From Filosporella fistucella (lineage: Eukaryota > Ascomycota > Leotiomycetes > Helotiales): DNA of 64,000 bases. This document shows positions 1 to 10,889 of the stretch, piece after piece. A program made the translations under genes and the position numbers. The notes under the pieces are model-generated. The model made no database searches and was not told the DNA's origin. It saw only the letters and a program-made list of their open reading frames with translations. How positions within the stretch are numbered: position 1 is the first letter of the stretch; the number at the start of each line of letters is the position of its first letter. The stretch spans positions 2,604,001-2,668,000 of the forward strand of contig JAQJZZ010000011.1 in the NCBI GenBank assembly GCA_030077755.1, read 5' to 3'.

Positions 1-2974
1 CTCGTCGTTGCTGAGTCTGTCCAAGCAAGCGCAGCAAATTGCTTTTTGGGGATGACAAGAGCTGGCTCATCACTACCTCTGCGATAGACAGTGATGGGCT
101 TCTGAGGAGTAGCAAGTAATGCTTCGGGAAGGGTCCACATTCTCTCACCCCACTGCTGCAACATAGCTGTTGTTGATGCGTGAGAACCAGGACCTCTGCT
201 GTCTGGTCCTACGACGATGCACATCGAGTGTGCCCCTCGAACGATGTCACTAATTCGGTACACATCATCCTCAATATCTCCAGCCTGCATACACGAGCAC
301 CCTATCCAATATGCTGCCAAGCCAGCTTTTCTTGTTGCTTTTGTTGCAAGTTCCAGAAGTGCAAGTCTATCCGCATTCGAATTGGTAAACTGTTCCGCCG
401 TATACGCAACGAAGAGATATTCGGGACATTTTCCATGATGATGTTGATTCTTGGGATTGATCTTCCAGTCAGACAGTAGGGTTCTGATTCCATATTTATT
501 ATTACTGCTGCTGCGTCCCCCACTAGGTGATGGCGCTTCATCGTCCACAAACATAAGGTATATTGGCTCAAGGATGCGATTTCGGTCCACTGAAGGCGCT
601 GTCGAGACAGTCCTCAGATCTGAAGATCCTTTAGTCATATCTTCAATGCTGTTCCTCGTAACTTTGCAGTAACCCCAATATCGATAGGGAAAGGGGTCAT
701 AATTCCCACCGTTGAAAACTCGCCCTGTTGTTGCAACACCGGGAAGTCCAATCTGAAACACAGTGTTAAAAGTGTTTATTCAACAACAGCAGAACTGAAT
801 GAGCATACGATGTGGTACAAAATATAACATGAGATAGGCCACTTTAATCCAACGAGCAGCTTTGCCCACCTACCGGGCTTATCTTCGGGGTGGTCTTCAA
901 TATGATCCATCGGCCAGCTCGCAACTCGCAGAGTAAGTGGTGCAACATTCCGTATGAACGTTCGTTTGTACGTGGAATTTTTCGGTCCGCGGTAGACCCT
1001 ATCAGAGCATTGAACAACAAGCTCTTTCACTCGACCATCAAGAGGATTCAGGAATCTATCATCAAGTTTGCCTTTGTATTCTCTCTGGAGGGAGTCCTGA
1101 TGTCTGTATTCCTCCTTGGCACTGGGTTCAAAGCTTGGCTTTTGATATGAATGTGGCCGCTGGATGATTTGATGCGATGCTGCTCGTGAGAAGAAATTAC
1201 CCAGATACCCTTTGAGCTTGGTGCGGCGGACTTTATACTGTATAATTTCAGCTATTAGCTTGAGATGAATACTATAGGCGCCATGGCGTATGACAAGAAG
1301 AGGATAATTCTTTGCTACCTACATGAGTTGGATTTCCAGATTCCATACTGTCAAAATGGACATCGTCAAATGATTCTTGCTGCTATAGACCTTATCAATC
1401 ATTGCCCTACAACTTCCTCACAAATTTCAACAGCCGTTTAGATCTACTGACCTTCTTACCGACCGTCACTTGTTCGTTTGCTGCGGATGAGTAGTAACTC
1501 AGTCCACGGGTGGCTGGAGTGGCAGGGTATATCTGTCCTACTTAGCGACTCCCTTTAGACCTGTGTGATATATATTACCTCTCGAATGTGAGTGTTTGAT
1601 TGATCACCTGGGTTCTGGTAGCTATAAGAACTAGCTCCCGGAGAGCTTCCAGATCCTTCTGGCATGTAATATATCGTGCTCGAATTTTGATATTGAGAAA
1701 CTGCTGGTGAATATGAAGATTGTGCGGCGATGCTCGATTGGGGATATGAGGGACTCATAAGAGGTTGGTGCACGTTCTCGGAAGCGTGTGGGTCAGGAGG
1801 GATATGTGGAGATTCATATGGCGCACCATACTGTGTGTTCAGATTTGGAACAGTAATGGGTTTACGAATAGCTTCTTCAGTTTGCGAGGATTGAGCTCGA
1901 AGTGGTGTGTAGCCATGTCCATTGAATGAAGTCGTTTGAGATTGATGATGATTCCCTGGATATTGTGTGCCTGTTGGTGGAGAGGATTGCGCAACTGGCT
2001 TTGCAGGCAATGGTTTTCTGGCTGGGCATTGGAAGTTGTGGGAACTCTGACGTACTTCCTTAAATGGAGATTGAGGAGCTCTTGCTGCATGAGGCTGCTG
2101 ATCTGGTGACGATATTGGTGAGCGGTACTCGGCCCCTGTATATTGCCCTGGAGATACGTATGCATGCGGAGATGAAGACAACGGTTGCGCGACCGGCATT
2201 GAAGAATTATAAGTGAAAGAACTTGTTTCTATATGTTGCAGCGGGACATTAACAGCTGAGGTAACGACGGGCTCCTCTGTGGAATGAGTTTGAAGACTTC
2301 TTGGAACCGATGGGACATTGTGCATACTTCTCCTTTGGTTCTCATATGCTTGTGGGGGTGCGTATACACGTTGTGTCGAAGCTGGAAGAGAAGGTCTCTG
2401 GACCTGAATAAGAAATCAGTAACAGATGAAGACTGCAACTGGAGAGCATTTACTGGGACGCCATCCGGCGTTTCGAAGTCGACAGCATTAGGATCGAAAG
2501 CACCTCCATGTGTCCCCTCCAGATTCATTTGTTGATTTTGACGTCCCTGATTGTCATGTCTGGGGAAGTAGCCACCTGTAGTAGCGTGCTGATATAGCTA
2601 TGAAAACGTAAGCGTATCTCCAATGATGAGAAGGCCGAACTACCAATTCCGTCTGAGGTCCATCAAAATTCACAGTATTCGGATCGAAAGCACCGCCATG
2701 ATCGCTAAATCTAGCTTCCTGGTACCTATACGAATGATTTGAGGACTAACACATGTAAGCGCGGTCTGTAGGAAGGTGACGAACGATGTACCATATCTGT
2801 CACAATTTTGAGAATGAGTAGAGTTGTAGTAGTTGAAGTAATCTGTACGTATTAACTATCGTCGCGATTCTGGGTGAAGACTCCAACTGATGCTATCGTT
2901 GGAGATGCCAGCGACTCATTAATAGAGCCTCCGAAATCAAGACCAAGCTGCAAATTTGAGCCCCCACCCCGCAT
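1..2974 (-). CDS. HET-like protein with a long disordered N-terminal region, 3' end outside the window
   Basis: Multi-exon minus-strand gene whose C terminus lies beyond the left edge. Exons I can phase are 2644 to about 2730, 2454-2588 and 1579-2403 (introns 2589-2643 and 2404-2453). They encode a Pro/Ser/Gln/Tyr-rich, probably disordered region. Further exons near 1450-1540, 840-1240 and 1-756 carry the conserved part, with blocks such as 'RGPKNSTYKRTF', 'EDHPEDKPGRWAKL', 'CPEYLFVAYTAEQF', 'AYWIGCSCM', 'EDDVYRISDIVRGAHS' and 'WGERMWTLPEALLA'. These resemble fungal proteins annotated as HET-domain or HET-like, which act in non-self recognition. A possible first exon (2857-2974, from ATG at 2974) is in frame, but its link to the next exon is unresolved. 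The donor of the exon ending near 840 is also unresolved. The family call comes from recognised sequence, not a search; start and several junctions are uncertain. Confidence 0.6.
2454..2703 (-). repeat. Exon-encoded repeat HGGAFDPN(A/T)V(D/N)F
   Basis: Two adjacent exons of the HET-like gene each encode an almost identical peptide: HGGAFDPNAVDF near 2480-2512 and HGGAFDPNTVNF near 2665-2700. The underlying DNA shares a run around GGATCGAAAGCACC. The copies lie about 190 bp apart with an intron between, so this looks like an exon duplication. Confidence 0.7.
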
Positions 2975-4159
2975 GTAGACTGCATCCTGTTGATGGGGAG
3001 TGAATGAACAAGCATTAAGATCCTACTGTAACCCTACAGCCTCAATCCACGACAGAAAGATTGTTATCGGCATAGAGTATTCAACTCTTCTTATCACAGC
3101 CGATGATTGGATCACGGGAATTAAATCCTGCTGCGTCAATATTTGTGACAGAAAAAGATTGGAAGCTGAAGTTTCTTGCATAACACAGCCTACATAACTG
3201 ACAACATTACTCGTCCCACATCCTAAGTCGAGCTGCAAGAGCCTCAATTAAGATCAAAGCCGGGCGTAGTGGCTGGTCTATGCACACTCACACAACCACA
3301 CAAAAAGAGGCTCTAGGGGCCGCAGCACCAGACGGCAGGAATCTATAGCCCTACAACGGCGAGGGTCGGGCCGGTTTCTGAAACTTGTCAGATTTAGGTT
3401 CCTCTGCGTTTGGACTGGACGGTGGCCATAGAATTATTTTGATCTACGATAAGCCAAGGTCATCGACTCCTTTTTGCATGCTGGACGGAACCATAGATAA
3501 CACACTGGCTGTAGAACAATAATGGCGAATAGATAAATCCCGTGCGGGGAACAAAAGCAATTGGACCATCCCACAATATTGCGTGAGCAGCTGGAGAAAT
3601 ATTGGGGGTTGTGGGAAGAGGCGGGGTAAGCCTCCATGCAGGCTTGTCCAATTGTGAAAGTGCATGTGTTTAAAATTAGCCAAAATAAATGTGACAGAAA
3701 CAAACAGATCACTCAATCACTTCGTCCATTATGATGTTGAAGATGGGTAAAAATGCGTGAGCGACGTTGGTTTTGCTTTTCGAGGCCGCGAATCAATTAG
3801 GCTTTGAAAACTAAGTCAAGCATAACACTCGAGCCTCAAAATCAATTTGCAACCTTTTACATTGCCCAACATATTGCGATGGCCTTCAGCCGAAGGAATT
3901 CTGATCTTTATGGCGATTTCGCGGTCGCAGCTGGCGGTCAAGCGCAAAGTGCATCTGTTCCCATCAAAGTCGGTGGTTTTGAATGGCAAGAAGGTTAGTG
4001 CAAACATAACAATTCCTGAAAATGTAGCTAATTACGACCTAGGCCAAAACGCAGGAAACAAATTTCAACCTTGTCATGTAGAAGAGCTCAGAGCGCGGCC
4101 CGAAACCGCTGTGCGAATTATGTAGGTCATGGAATCCTCAACCAGGGTAGTAGAAAATA
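2975..4159. other. Intergenic stretch, no convincing gene
   Basis: No reading frame here joins into a recognisable protein. A frame at 3847-4125 on the plus strand ends just before the CorA-like gene and might be a 5' exon, but the only nearby donor (near 4122) would leave an intron of about 30 bp, shorter than any other here. On the minus strand near 3170-3247 a peptide 'LQLDLGCGTSN' loosely echoes 'LQLGLDFGGSIN' in the putative first exon of the HET-like gene. Confidence 0.5.
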
Positions 4160-5525
4160 ATGAGATCAAGCTTCGCACCTCTGGATTTGCCGACCCCAAA
4201 GAACGTCGGTACGGTACTGAAGATATTCAAACTATACTCTATTCCCGCCGCGTTTGTGTCAGAAAGGCTGCATAATGTCACGCATTCTTTTGGAAGTATG
4301 GAGGAGGAAGATGGATGCACTTGTATGCCCGCTTGAAGAGTAACAGCCTTACAATAGCTAACGACCTCAGATTCATGGTTTCATTTCCTCTGCAAGAACG
4401 TACCAGTGGCCGATGAAACTGGCCAGAAGGTGATCAAAAACATAAATATAGACGAAACTAAGGCAAGGAAAAAACAACTCAGCCAAGCAGATTTTAGTTG
4501 GATTCGCTCTGGATACTGCCTCAAAGTAATTCCATCAGATATCGGAAAGGGTTGGTCTGAAGCAACCCTACTTGTGTTTGGTGGCGATCTGAACTTGTGG
4601 CAGAGACTTGACTCCATGTCTACTGCTACTTCGGCACAGGCCATACTGGAAGATCCTTTTTGTCTCTTTGCAGTTGTCTTTGATACCTTATACGACAGAA
4701 TCGACGAAATTGCGTGGAACCTAGCAGCAGTATATAGCCAGGAAGAAGAGGTAAGTTGAGAAACCTGGTCGCGAAAAGAGTGTGCTTAACTCCTGCAGAA
4801 AATTCTCATATCTGCCGACTATCCAGGAAGAGCAGCCGATGCTCTTGATTTTGTGGGGTTGCACATGTTATCGAAGCAGCAAATATATCTCCTCGAAGCA
4901 ACAGGCGCGATCACAGCGACGCTAGATTCATTACAGGACTACCATGATCGAGTCAGTGCAGATGTGCCGGCATCGTTCGCGGTGTGCCAGACTCAGGCTG
5001 CATTGAGACATAACAGGACCGGGCTTAAATCTACGGATTTAAGGTTGAGAAGCTTGGAGAAGAGGACTCAGAACATTATCAATCTGGTAAGAGAGCTCTG
5101 CCAAGTGCACTCTTCCATTTGAGTTGTGTGTCATGTGATCTCATACTGACCTTGGTGGTAAAGTCGTTCAATCTTGTCACACAGGCCGATTCCAGGATCA
5201 TGAAGGCTGATAGCAGCTCGATGAAGACAGTGGCGGTCATGACACTGTTATTCCTACCTGCCACGGCAGTTGCGGTAAGCATAATCATCCATTCGAGACG
5301 CGATACGAGACTGAGATCTTTCAGAGCATCTTCGCGACACCATTTTTCAGCTGGGGCATTGAGAGTGAAGCTGTTTTCGTGGTATCGGCGCAGATATGGT
5401 GGTTTTGGGGGTCCGCAGTTCCATTGACATTAATAGTTATGTTTATTTGGTATATGTTCCAGAGGAAGCTCAAGCGCCAGATCATCTTGGGGGAGCAGCC
5501 AAGATTGCCAAAAGATATAGTCTGA
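4160..5525 (+). CDS. CorA-like fungal membrane protein
   Basis: Five exons: 4160-4322, 4371-4750, 4799-5086, 5164-5274 and 5325-5525, giving 380 residues with every junction in phase. The C-terminal third matches the fungal CorA-like family: a helical stretch ending 'SFNLVTQADSRIM', then 'SSSMKTVAVMTLLFLPATAV' and a second hydrophobic helix around 'GSAVPLTLIVMFIWYMF'. That gives two membrane helices near residues 297-319 and 338-358, as in CorA channels. The canonical Gly-Met-Asn selectivity motif is not visible, which is usual for these fungal relatives, so Mg2+ transport should not be assumed. The middle contains 'FKLYSIPAAFVSERLHNV' and 'SWFHFLCKNV', typical of the family. ATG 4160 follows an in-frame stop; an upstream exon remains possible, so the N terminus is uncertain. 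Confidence 0.8.
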
Positions 5526-6233
5526 TGTGTTAAATAATTGGTAATTCCATGTTATGTAATATACACTGTTAATTTGTCCTGGGCTGGAGAGTGGAAAGGC
5601 AAAAGCAAAGGATGAATGAGTCAGTAGAGGGAGACGAAACATTGTTTTATGACCAACGTGTGAACTCGGCACGGAAATATTTTCATCCGATCAAACACCG
5701 GCACTTTCTCGGTTTTCTTTTGCATGCATACTTGCAACCCAAACCCCACCTGAGCCCGCGTTCTCTTCAGTCAACTGAGGCTCTTGAGTTTACGAAGTAT
5801 GATCCAAGAACAAGTGAAGCGGATTTTAGATTATGGTATACTTATAAAGATATGTTCGTGGCTTTTCACAGCTTCGGGCGGCATTGTAAGGGACATCTGT
5901 GAACAATATTGCTTCTTAAATCGTTCATCTGATTGCAAAGCGACGCATGGCCTTTAAGCTCGTCCCCAGTCTGATACTTTTCTGCACGTCTGTGGTTGGG
6001 TTCGCGACCAAAGCAATGGCGAACTGCCTCAAAAGGGCATAAGGCAACAAATATTGATTGCGCCCGGTAAGTATACATTGGCCGCAGTACATTATGCACT
6101 CGCATTCTTTGGGCCGATACTCTCAACCTCGACCGGGAGAACTCCCTAAAGATATGATGAACAGAGGCCCGCAATCTTGTTCTAGTGAACTGCACTTTAA
6201 AACTCGACTGTGTGACCAGCGTGCAATTTGACG
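5526..6233. other. Intergenic, 0.7 kb, nothing identified
   Basis: Contains only short frames in several phases with no family resemblance or splice pattern. It should hold the terminator of the CorA-like gene and the promoter of the protease gene. Confidence 0.6.
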
Positions 6234-7913
6234 ATGAGCTCTTCGTCTAAACACTTCCACAGGAAAGGTTCTCGCGATAAAGGGAAGCAGCACAGCCATC
6301 ATCGCTCGAGAAGACAAGCGAGGAGTGAAGTACCAGCGATTAAAGAGCAAGAGCAGAGTGATACTACACAGTCGTACTTCGACGAGAATTATGATGAAGG
6401 CCAAGATGAACGATACAGAGCCCGAAGAAGCTACCCGCGAGAGTATTACGAAGAAGAGACTAGAGATGCGCTTGAAACTGGATCACTTTATAATCAGAGA
6501 AACAAGGCAGACTGTTTAGGTGAGACTGAACAAATTTGAAGGCACTCATGCGAACAGGGCCTCCGAATGCACGATTGTGATATCATATTCCTAACTACAG
6601 ACTTAGGAGTAGTCCAGCCAACTGCGTGGGGATGCATTCCTTCCAAGATGCAATTCAATCCTTATCAAAGCGATAACCAGGGCACATCACAAGCGGAAAT
6701 GTCTAGTGAGTTTAACGCGATTGCGAGAAAGAATCGCGATTTATGATTATTGCAGTAAGATGGCCGTACGGAAAGCCCACCATCGCGACATCCCAAAAAG
6801 ATCCGCTACTATATGCTGCAACATGGATGACACCGCCAGCTACAAACACGCAAGCATTTTGTACATCCGTAGCAACATGGAGTATCCGGACTGTGCCTGG
6901 AACTGTGCCTGGAACTGCGCCTGGAGATTACCAAGCGAGGGTGCATTACCCCTCGGCCGACGAAGACACACGAGAGACGATTGTAAATCGATGGGATCAG
7001 AGAACAGCAGTTTCTTCACTAGACATTGGAGTAAGAGGAAGGTACAGAGGTATGACTAGGCACTATCCAGTGACTCGACATATTAATTCAATTTAGCTGT
7101 GTGTAAACTATTTATCAGATTCGAAGGAAATACAGACAATGTGTGGGATGGCGGCACAGGATTTCTAGTTGCCAATGACACAGTAGTAACCTGTGCCCAC
7201 AATGTCTGCGGACCAACATATGGAACACGGATTGCTCATGCCTATGATGTTCGAGTTTACATAGGCTTAAGTGGTCAAGCTGAAGGTATATGCCGTCGAG
7301 CTCGGCACATTGCAGTTGGATGGAACTATTATCAGGATAGTAAAAAGGACTACAACGACATCGCAGTAATAATTCTTGATCGACCATTTGACACTTCTGA
7401 AGTCACTCCTATGACTTATAGCACAAGTCACCCAGCTGGCACACAAGCGAGAGACTTGACGGTAGTGGGATTTCCTGGAGAACTGCCCGCAGATCCCTTA
7501 AATATAGGTAGAGTCATGTATGAGTGTACAGGAAAAGACAACACAGAAAGAGGGGATATAAAACTAAAGTATCAAATTGATACGTCCCCAGGTGCGTATA
7601 ACATGTTACTCTCCTCTTGGCTTGAAGTTGCCTGCTAAAATCCGCCCATGCAGGTCAATCTGGGAGCCCAGTTCTGTACCAGGGCATAGCAATCGGAGTA
7701 CATACCGGAGGTTTTAGAAGGAGAACAACGTACAATCGGGGAACATCTCTGAGTTATCCCAGTAACAACGTTAATGACTTCCGCACAGCTTTGTGGGCTC
7801 AAGGAGACCCTGAATGCCAGCAACTAGTAGGCCTGGTGCAGCTATCCTTCGTGAACCACTACTCAGACAGCGTGGAGGATGTGAGAAGGATAGATGTATT
7901 GGAAACAGACTAG
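6234..7913 (+). CDS. V8/trypsin-like serine protease with a basic disordered N terminus
   Basis: Five exons: 6234-6519, 6601-6705, 6756-7049, 7097-7591 and 7654-7913, giving 479 residues, all junctions in phase. Residues 1 to about 100 are Ser/His/Arg/Glu-rich and probably disordered. The protease domain spans about 225-450 with the full triad: His263 in 'VVTCAHNV', Asp316 in 'DYNDIAVIILDRPF' and Ser396 in 'GQSGSPV'. The GxSGSP form of the serine motif is typical of glutamyl-endopeptidase (V8, S1B-like) proteases rather than GDSGGP trypsins. No signal peptide is visible, so an intracellular role is likely. Fungal proteins of this kind also occur as domains of NLR-like receptors; here the protease stands alone between a CorA-like gene and a peptidase gene, with a HET-like gene further left. 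A 12-bp tandem repeat lies in exon 3. Confidence 0.8.
6890..6925 (+). repeat. Three 12-bp tandem repeats encoding (V/A)PG(T/D)
   Basis: Units ACTGTGCCTGGA, ACTGTGCCTGGA and ACTGCGCCTGGA stand in tandem and in frame in exon 3 of the protease gene, in the linker before the catalytic domain. Confidence 0.9.
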
Positions 7914-8614
7914 GTACATCTAGCGCTCGAATCCCCATACCTCAATATGCCGTGCATGATGGTGCTAGAGATTTTGTATTTCCCTGCTGGGGCTCGGCTA
8001 TCGTTTGAAGTGTATCCTCTTATCTGGGATGGCAATATGTTCTTTCATACGGTATAACGGAGCACTGGGAAAAAGATAAAGGTATAATGTAGATTGATGA
8101 ACATGACCACTTGTTATAAAAATATCCTGGAGTATATCTTGAATATAAGGCAGGCGTATAGCGCAGCCCACACGCGACGTGTTCAATTTGCGATAGAAAA
8201 ACACGCTGCAGATGTATGCATGCTTTAAGGGCCAAGACAGAGCATAACAACTATGGGACTGAAATTGCAATCATAACATGTCAAGGGTTTCGCAGTACAA
8301 AAATAAATGATTTGTAAGGAGAGAATGAGAACGCGAGTAAAGTGTACCTATGTGAGCATTCCCGACCTTTCCTGATTAGGCAAGTGGGGGTTAATGCTCT
8401 TTCTTTCATCAACAAACACTGAACTGTACCATGTACACTATGTATACCTCCCCTATGTCTCTCAATGGTTGAGTTGACAAGGGCGGAGTAAACAAATGCC
8501 AGTATTCTTTTCGCATTTTCGATTGTAATTACGAGCTATATAAGGCAATATCCTCTCCTTCAACCCAGAAATCACATCCAGGTTAACTCTTAAGGTCCTA
8601 GTCTGATATCGAAG
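7914..8614. other. Intergenic with a TATA box for the M20 peptidase gene
   Basis: No coding region seen. A TATA-like element (TATATAA at 8537-8543) followed by a pyrimidine-rich stretch lies about 75 bp upstream of ATG 8615 and is a plausible core promoter. Confidence 0.5.
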
Positions 8615-10458
8615 ATGGCTTCACTTTCTTTTCAATCGTCTCTTGTCGAAGCTGTCGATGACACTAACGCGTCATCTGACATGAACTATCGTGATATCAT
8701 CGCACAGCGTCTCTCAGGTCTAGTTCAGATTCCATCAATAACCTACGATGGGATGGGTCACGTGGGCGAAGATACCCGCTGGGATGTCTTCTATGATATC
8801 CCCCCTTTCTTAAAGAGAGTTTTTCCGAAAGTGTGAGTTATGAATTCTATGTATCCCTAGGCTTTTGTGTGTACACGTTGATGTGGGTGACAGACACCAA
8901 ACCTTGAAACTGAAGAAGATTAACAAGCATGCATTGTTGTATACCTGGCAAGGCTCGGATGCCTTTCTAAAGCCATTGCTTTTCATGGCCCACACAGATG
9001 TAAATGGCTCTCGCTTTTAAATTCTCGATTGTTGTTTAGTTCTTAAGCCTTGTCTGACGATTACAGGTCGTTCCAGTTTCCAGTGACACTTTGGGGAGAT
9101 GGACTTACCCACCATTCTCTGGCCACTATGATGGCAAGTTCATCTGGGGACGTGGCTCTGAAGACGATAAATCAAACTTGATAGCTATTTTATCTGCCTT
9201 TGAATCACTACTTGAAGTTGGATTTGTGCCTAGTAGAACGATCATCTTCGCAATTGGTTTTGATGAAGAGGGTGGAGCGGAGCAAAGTTATGGAGCCGGC
9301 TATTTGTCTGCTCATTTGCTAAAAGTCTATGCAGAAGACGGTATCGAATTGATTGTGAGTCCCCATTCCTTAATAGCGACAAATTTGGATACTTTGTCCA
9401 TTGGACTGATCATCAACAGTTGGATGAGGGCGTAAATGGCATAACGGAGTATTTCGGGACTGATTTTGCTACACCTGCTTCAGCAGAGAAAGGATACGTC
9501 GATGTTTCCATCACCGTAGATACCCCTGGGGGCCATTCCTCCACTCCTCCCGATCATACTGCAAGTACGTTCACTGTTTAGAACCCTCGAGCATGCTTCT
9601 TACAATGTCTCCAGTTGGCTATCTGGCTCAGATCATCCAAGCCATCGAAGCCCATCCTTTCAAGTCGACATTATCAGATAAAAACCCCACTAAATCATTT
9701 CTCAAGCTGGCTGCAAAATATGCTAAGGATATGCCGAAGGAATTTAGAAAGGCGATTCTTGATCCGGGCTCTGAAGCGAAGGTGTTGAAGTATATGGACA
9801 GCTCCCGCGAGACAAGGTCTTTAGTGAGGACGTCTACAGCTGTCGACGTTATTAGTGGAGGAGAAAAGTGTATGTCCTCACTTCTCCACTTTCAATCCGA
9901 TTCTTAACTGTTTAAGCGAATGCACTCCCAGAACAAGCCACCGTACTCATCAACCACCGCATCGCGGTCGAAGAATCCGTCCACAAAGTCAAAGAATATT
10001 ACATCAATCTCCTCTCTCCCTTCGTCAAAGATTGGAGCTTCCAGTTGCATGGATTCGGTGAGGCTGATTCCCTCTCCAGCCATGAAACATCAAATACAAT
10101 TACACTCAGATCCGCTTATGATCTCGAGCCTTCTCCCGTCTCCTGTCCAGAAGACGTGCGATTCACCTGGCTCTCCGATACCATAAAGCAAGTCTTCGGC
10201 CCCGACATCATTGTTTCTCCAGTTTTGTTAGCAGGAAATACTGATACAAAGTTCTATTGGAAGTTATCAGATCAAATATATCGCTGGTCGCCATGGAGAG
10301 GGAAACTTGATCCCAGGGGGTCACGGATGCATACGGTTGATGAGAGGATGCCTGTGGAAGGGCTGATGGATATGGTGAGGTTCTATGAGAGGTTCGTGAG
10401 GGTTGTGGATGAGAGGAGGAGGGGAGGGGTGGAAGTGGAGGGATGGGTTATAGTGTAG
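8615..10458 (+). CDS. M20 family metallopeptidase, carboxypeptidase S (Gly-Xaa) type
   Basis: Six exons: 8615-8832, 8894-8999, 9067-9354, 9420-9564, 9615-9869 and 9917-10458, giving 517 residues, all in phase. It is a zinc exopeptidase of the M20 carboxypeptidase S family, which removes C-terminal residues from small peptides. Visible active-site elements are 'FMAHTDV' (zinc ligand His106 and Asp108), 'GRGSEDDKSN' (bridging Asp141), 'GFDEEGGA' (catalytic Glu175 and Glu176) and a C-terminal ligand His476 in 'GSRMHTVDER'. The dimerisation region contains 'TPGGHSSTPPDHTA'. Yeast Cps1 and most fungal relatives begin with a membrane anchor or signal sequence. This model starts with a polar segment and has neither, so the protein may be cytosolic, or an upstream exon may be missing. 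Confidence 0.88.
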
Positions 10459-10889
10459 GGTGGGGTGGGTTAGCGACTCGGCTATGTATGAAAGGGGGGG
10501 TGTGGGTGTTGAAATATCAAAGAACCCGAGTCAGAAAGAGCGAGGCAACTAGCTATGTTTCTATTCCACAATGCTTGATTGCCTTTCCGTATAAAATATC
10601 TCTCGCAATCTTGAGGATCGCAACTTGGCGATGCTAGAAGTGGCGTCTTGGCTTACCAGCCAACCGAGCAAACAACGAATCACTCTTGCAGTCACAATCA
10701 CCAGCTGAACATCTTCGCAGACACGATTGCGGCTGAGTGATCACAATCGCCATCGACCTCTCGACTTCCTCTGAAAACTTCAAATCTCGAAATTTTCTTG
10801 TGACAACTTGTCCAGGTCTTGCGCATTGGAGTAGTTTTGCCTTAGAATTGTGTTCGAATCAGCTCAAGAACACTGAGTCGGACAGCATC
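10459..10889. other. Intergenic, 0.4 kb, nothing identified
   Basis: The plus-strand frame of the next gene's first exon stays open upstream to 10737, but no ATG-led start is better supported than 10890. Otherwise only terminator and promoter sequence is expected. Confidence 0.5.

Noticed and set aside
3847..4125. Possible first exon of the CorA-like gene
   Set aside because: The only donor before its stop would give an intron of about 30 bp, well below all other introns in the window; kept only as a note.
5591..5902. Plus-strand frame of 103 codons
   Set aside because: No family resemblance or splice partners, with stops in all neighbouring continuations.
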